Source: a virus. From it: DNA of 24,776 bases. The notes beneath the pieces are model-generated. The model was not told the origin of the DNA and ran no database searches. It was given only the letters and a program-made list of their open reading frames with translations. The stretch spans positions 2,764 through 27,539 of IMG/VR virus record IMGVR_UViG_3300030012_001719; one strand, 5' to 3'. Every line of letters begins with the position of its first letter. The first letter of the stretch is position 1. This document shows positions 21,159 through 24,776 of this stretch, piece after piece. The translations under genes were made by a program, and so were the position numbers.

Positions 21159-21989
21159 ATGAATACAGTTACAAAGAAAAAAGAAAGTCTACCAACTAAA
21201 ACTAAAATAAGTTTAAGACAAAGTGCTGGTCAAGGTATGGAAAAAATTACTGCCAAGGATCAGAAGCTGCCAATCTTAAAACTATTACATTCTTCTAGTC
21301 CAGTATTAGAAGAGGGTAATCCTAAATATAATGAGAACGCTAGAATTGGAGATATATACAACGAGGTTACAAATACTTTATATGGTAAGAGTATTATTGT
21401 TGTACCTTGTTTTTATATCAACACTTACAATGAGTGGGCAGATAGAGGAGAAGGAACAGGTAGACCTATAGTGCATACAAAGTTTGATATGTCTAAAACT
21501 ACAAGAGATGATCAAAACAAAGACAGACTTGAGAACGGTCATTATGTAGAAGATACAGGTAATCATTTTTGTTACATACTTGATCCTAAAACTTATGAGC
21601 CAAAAGAATCTGTGTTGATTACTATGAAGTCCTCACAAAAGAAAAAGTCTGCAAGTTGGAATACATTAACAACTACAAAGACAAGAACAGATGATCAAGG
21701 TAGTTTTGTACCTCCTTTATGGAGTAGTGTATATAAATTGTCTACTGTCAAAGAAGAGAATGTGCAAAAAGGTCACAAGTGGCATGGGTGGTCTGTTGAA
21801 TTTCATAAATGGTTAGAGGAGGGTAAAGATGATGAGATTATGAGAACTACCTCTGCTTTTTATGAAGCAGTATCTAAGAATGATATTTTTGGAGAAGTTG
21901 ATTTTGAATCTGGATTAGATGATGCAGAGGAAAAAACTGAGCCTAAACAGGCACAGGTTACTTCACAATCTGAAGACGATCCTTTTTAA
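21159..21989 (+). CDS. Single-stranded-DNA-binding-like protein with acidic DDPF tail
   Basis: A 276-residue protein with a folded body (residues ~25-230) and an unstructured acidic end that finishes EDDPF, like the C-terminal tips by which SSB proteins recruit partners. The body starts KLPILKLLHSSSPVLEEG and contains IGDIYNEVTNTLYGKSIIVV and PPLWSSVYKLSTVKE, with aromatic and basic residues suited to ssDNA binding. I recall related proteins in marine phages near primases. No classical OB-fold signature is readable, so the assignment rests mainly on the tail and the neighbours. AAGGAG before ATG 21159. Confidence 0.65.
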   Translation: MNTVTKKKESLPTKTKISLRQSAGQGMEKITAKDQKLPILKLLHSSSPVLEEGNPKYNENARIGDIYNEVTNTLYGKSIIVVPCFYINTYNEWADRGEGTGRPIVHTKFDMSKTTRDDQNKDRLENGHYVEDTGNHFCYILDPKTYEPKESVLITMKSSQKKKSASWNTLTTTKTRTDDQGSFVPPLWSSVYKLSTVKEENVQKGHKWHGWSVEFHKWLEEGKDDEIMRTTSAFYEAVSKNDIFGEVDFESGLDDAEEKTEPKQAQVTSQSEDDPF

Positions 21990-21995
21990 AGTATT

Positions 21996-23573
21996 ATGCA
22001 GAAACTCTTTGATCTTTTCAAAGGGAACTCTGACTCTTACATCAAGTCCTCTGTAACAGGAGAGCTTGATGATAGGGGTAAGAGGATCACCTCTTATACT
22101 ACGGTTAACGAACCAATAACCACGAAACAGTGGAAAGAACACTTAAGTGGTAAAATTAGAATTGGTTTTAAACCAGAACAAAACGGTAAATGTATGTGGG
22201 GTTGCATTGATGTAGATCCTAATAGCTACAAAAATTATTCACAAAAAAAATATGTAGACATAATTAAAAATTATAAACTGCCACTTGTCGCAGTTAAATC
22301 GAAATCTGGTGGGTTACATATATTTGTATTTTTCTCAGAGTGGGCAGAAGTTGATAGGGTGGCAGATAAACTAAAAAGAATAAATGATAAATACTTTTTA
22401 GCACAAGAAATATTTCCTTGTAACAAAGCATTGAATATGCCTTATCAAAATATGGATAGCAGTATGGAGTTTGCTTATGACGATAATAACAATCCTGTGT
22501 TAATTCAAAAATTTATTGAGATTGCTGAAGCAAAAAAAATAGCACCAGAAGATTTTTATAAACTAAGAATAAAAGACTATGAACCAGAAAGTATGTGGAA
22601 TACTTATGCACCTTGTGTGCAAAAGTTAATACAAGAAAGATGGGAAGGTAACAACAGAAATAATTATTTATTTAATGTGTTGGTATTAGAAATGAAAAAA
22701 AATAATGCTAATACTGTTGCTGAGTTAGAGGAGATAGCTCATAGTAGAAACAGTCAAATATTTCATAATCCCTTACCACGAAACGAGGTTACACAACTAT
22801 CTAAAAGTGTACACAAAAGTAATTACGATTTTCAATGTCCACCTAAACATCCAGAGTATGCACCGATATGTAACAAAGAATTATGTAAACAAAGAAGATT
22901 AGGAATTGGTGAAGCTACACCAGAAATTATTGATGATTTTACAGACATTACTTTTATTCGAGATACAAAAACTATTTGGTATGAGTTCAACTATCAAGGA
23001 CAACGCATAACGGTGCAACCAGAAGATATGAAAGATGAGAAAACATTTAGAACCAGATTATTACGCTACAGAGTTTTTTGGATGACGTTGCCTAAAAGTA
23101 AAAAAGGTCCTAATCCTTTTGAGTTATTAATGAAAGGTGTAGTAGAGAGATCTGTAGAAGACTCACAACATAAGTTTGAAGATACTTTAGAAGAAGAAAA
23201 ATATAACACATTAAAGAAGTTTTTTGAAAGTCATATTGAACAAGACAATTACGATAAGTTAAAAGATGGGTATGTGGTATTAGATACCTCTAGTAATATA
23301 TGTTACTTCAAAAAGATAACCTTAGATAAATTTATTAAAAAAAATGCAGCACGAATATTCAACACAACAACTGATGCTTTGCGTTTATTAGGGTGTAGAA
23401 GAAAAGATTATCACGAAGGAGAGAAAAATATTTGGCACGTTACTTTGCCAGAGTTCATATCTCACGAAAGTATTAAACCAAAAACAAAAGATCAAATAAC
23501 GGAGTTAGATGAAGCGTACCATGACAAGTTTAGGACTGGAGAAACAGAAAGCGATACACAAAAAAACTATTAA
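21996..23573 (+). CDS. Archaeo-eukaryotic-type primase (AEP), TOTE-like
   Basis: A 525-residue primase. The AEP catalytic motifs are IDVD (71-74, D72 and D74) and KSKSGGLHIFVFF (101-113, sxH-type, H108). A segment with MPYQNM and MEFAYDD follows, as in phage AEPs. The C-terminal part has PLPRNEVTQLSKSVHK, like PriCT-type helical regions, and a cysteine cluster CPPKHPEYAPICNKELC that may bind zinc or an iron-sulfur cluster. The sequence of IDVD, SxH and cysteine motifs recalls primase domains of TOTE conflict systems and phage primases. It makes primers for phage DNA synthesis. It has a weak ribosome site and follows the SSB-like gene by six bases. Confidence 0.85.
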   Translation: MQKLFDLFKGNSDSYIKSSVTGELDDRGKRITSYTTVNEPITTKQWKEHLSGKIRIGFKPEQNGKCMWGCIDVDPNSYKNYSQKKYVDIIKNYKLPLVAVKSKSGGLHIFVFFSEWAEVDRVADKLKRINDKYFLAQEIFPCNKALNMPYQNMDSSMEFAYDDNNNPVLIQKFIEIAEAKKIAPEDFYKLRIKDYEPESMWNTYAPCVQKLIQERWEGNNRNNYLFNVLVLEMKKNNANTVAELEEIAHSRNSQIFHNPLPRNEVTQLSKSVHKSNYDFQCPPKHPEYAPICNKELCKQRRLGIGEATPEIIDDFTDITFIRDTKTIWYEFNYQGQRITVQPEDMKDEKTFRTRLLRYRVFWMTLPKSKKGPNPFELLMKGVVERSVEDSQHKFEDTLEEEKYNTLKKFFESHIEQDNYDKLKDGYVVLDTSSNICYFKKITLDKFIKKNAARIFNTTTDALRLLGCRRKDYHEGEKNIWHVTLPEFISHESIKPKTKDQITELDEAYHDKFRTGETESDTQKNY

Positions 23574-24776
23574 AATATATGGACCACCTGGTACAGGTAA
23601 AACATATACGCTAATAGAACGAATACTAAAAAGGTACTTAGCAAAAGGGGTATCACCTAATGATATTGCTTACATAAGTTTTACTAACAAAGCAGTTAAT
23701 GAAGCAATAGATAGAGCAATAAATACTTTTCCTAATTTTAATATAAAAGACTTTGAAAGATTTAAAACGCTGCACAAATATGCAAGAAGATATTTTGAAG
23801 AGGAAGTATTTGATCCTAAAAATTGTATGATAGATTTTGCATTACAAAATAAAATAATTAAAACTTCAGATAATCGTTTGGCAGATGATGGGTTTATATA
23901 TAAAGATTGGTCTTTAGGTATTTACGATAAAGCAAGAAACACAATGCAAGATCCTGTCCTCACTTACAAAAAAGAAAGTTACAAAAAAGATTCATTAGAT
24001 GTTTATTTAAGAAAGATCTCTACTTATGAACATTACAAAAAAGATAGTTTTATAGATTTTACGGATATGATAGAAAGAGCTATTAATGAAGTGGACTTTC
24101 CTAATCTAAAATTATTGATATTAGATGAAGCTCAAGACTTTACTCCCTTACAATGGTCGCTAATATATAAAATGGTTGGCAATGTAGATAGAGTAGTCAT
24201 AGCAGGAGATGATGATCAGAGTATATACGGTTGGAATGGTAGTGATCATAAATATTTTACAACTTACTTTCCAGGTCGCAAAGTAATACTAAGAAAAACA
24301 AAAAGATTTGGTGAAGCTATCTATCAATTCTCACAGATAATAAGAAGAGGTATTATAGATAGTTTAGAGAAAGAATACTATCCGTCTGATAAAGAAAGTT
24401 ATGTAAAAAGATATTTAAGTTTTCAAGAGGTGCCTCTTAATTTAGAAGGCACGTGGTTTATTTTAGGTAGAGTAAACTCAGTGGTTAATGAATTACGAAT
24501 GATGGCAAAAGATGCAGGTTTATATTTTTCTGATAACAAGGGAAATAAAAGTTTTGATGTGAAGCAATGGGAGGCTATAAAATCTTGGACAAAGATAAGC
24601 AATAATAAAAAAATCAGTAGGAATAGTGCAGAAAACATGTATAAATACCTAAGAGAACTAAAAGATTTTAATTTTAGAACACCAAAGTTTTGGCAAAATA
24701 TACCTGAGACTCAGATGTTTGATTTAAAAGATTTAAGAGAATGGTGTGGCTTAGACATGGATGATTCTTTTTTAAA
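23509..24776 (+). CDS. UvrD/Rep-type SF1 helicase, 3' end outside window
   Basis: A helicase frame open to the right window edge, so at least 422 residues. The start is set at ATG 23509 because GGAG lies at 23501-23504 and the frame is closed by TAG just upstream at 23506; ATG 23521 is possible but has worse spacing. It overlaps the primase by 65 bases in another frame. Motifs: I GPPGTGKT (25-32), Ia ISFTNKAVNEA, II LDEAQDFTPLQW (205-216, with DEAQD) and III GDDDQSIYGW (233-242). SF1A helicases unwind DNA 3' to 5'; this one probably drives fork movement or repair with the primase and SSB. C-terminal motifs V/VI are beyond the window. Confidence 0.92.
   Translation, partial: MKRTMTSLGLEKQKAIHKKTIKIYGPPGTGKTYTLIERILKRYLAKGVSPNDIAYISFTNKAVNEAIDRAINTFPNFNIKDFERFKTLHKYARRYFEEEVFDPKNCMIDFALQNKIIKTSDNRLADDGFIYKDWSLGIYDKARNTMQDPVLTYKKESYKKDSLDVYLRKISTYEHYKKDSFIDFTDMIERAINEVDFPNLKLLILDEAQDFTPLQWSLIYKMVGNVDRVVIAGDDDQSIYGWNGSDHKYFTTYFPGRKVILRKTKRFGEAIYQFSQIIRRGIIDSLEKEYYPSDKESYVKRYLSFQEVPLNLEGTWFILGRVNSVVNELRMMAKDAGLYFSDNKGNKSFDVKQWEAIKSWTKISNNKKISRNSAENMYKYLRELKDFNFRTPKFWQNIPETQMFDLKDLREWCGLDMDDSFL

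Noticed and set aside
23964-24044. Three copies of TTACAAAAAAGA in the helicase gene
   Set aside because: Short AT-rich repeats encoding YKK(D/E) inside a normal coding region; likely codon bias, not a functional repeat array.
1-24776. CRISPR arrays, tRNA, rRNA, insertion sequences, integrase or att sites
   Set aside because: Looked for on both strands; no supporting repeats, cloverleafs, transposase or recombinase motifs were found.

Overview
The window looks like a strongly AT-rich stretch of a tailed bacteriophage genome, most likely a short-tailed (podovirus-like) phage of an AT-rich marine bacterium such as SAR11 or a relative. The sequence directly shows densely packed, often translationally coupled genes, a run of large Gly/Ala/Gln-rich virion-type proteins, a primase/SSB/helicase module, and no ribosomal RNA, tRNA or housekeeping genes. 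The marine host is an inference from base composition and from resemblance to small proteins I remember from uncultured marine phages; I could not run a search.

Layout. (1) 1-1396, plus strand: the tail of an upstream gene, a small basic protein, a TTG-started small protein, a small beta-rich protein and a prolyl-4-hydroxylase-like 2OG-Fe(II) oxygenase, closed by a clear intrinsic terminator (1460-1488). (2) 1526-3786, plus: a coupled cassette with a small protein, a minimal SET-domain protein, a GT4-type glycosyltransferase and a GT-A-type glycosyltransferase. (3) 3822-15405, plus: the late virion block with several probable internal (ejected) virion proteins, a GNAT-like small protein, two small membrane proteins, a Lys/Met/Gly repeat protein and a conserved hypothetical protein. 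Within it, 10463-13717 is one reading frame broken by a single in-frame TAG. It encodes a hydrophobic virion-type N-terminus, two regions resembling ADP-ribosyltransferase (ART) folds and a C-terminal SAM methyltransferase.

(4) 15398-20420, minus: an oppositely transcribed accessory block. From its promoter-proximal end it has an ArdC-like ssDNA-binding/zincin antirestriction protein, two small unknown proteins, a protein with a C-terminus resembling AcrVA2-like proteins, an SNF2/SF2 helicase and several small unknown proteins. It has a consensus promoter at its start (TTGACA-17-TAATAT), a second internal promoter whose spacer is a palindrome (16272-16300), and an intrinsic terminator at its end lying in the shared 3' ends of the converging genes. 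I read this as a candidate counter-defence operon. (5) 20606-24776, plus: the replication module, with a coiled-coil protein, an SSB-like protein ending in an acidic DDPF tail, an archaeo-eukaryotic-type primase and a UvrD/Rep SF1 helicase that runs off the window.

The most notable points are the TAG-split ART/ART/methyltransferase virion gene (the same stop ends at least four other genes here, so general recoding is unlikely), the minus-strand candidate anti-defence operon with its operator-in-spacer promoter, and the oxygenase/SET/glycosyltransferase modification cassettes. No integrase, lysogeny repressor, attachment site, CRISPR array or insertion sequence was recognised.
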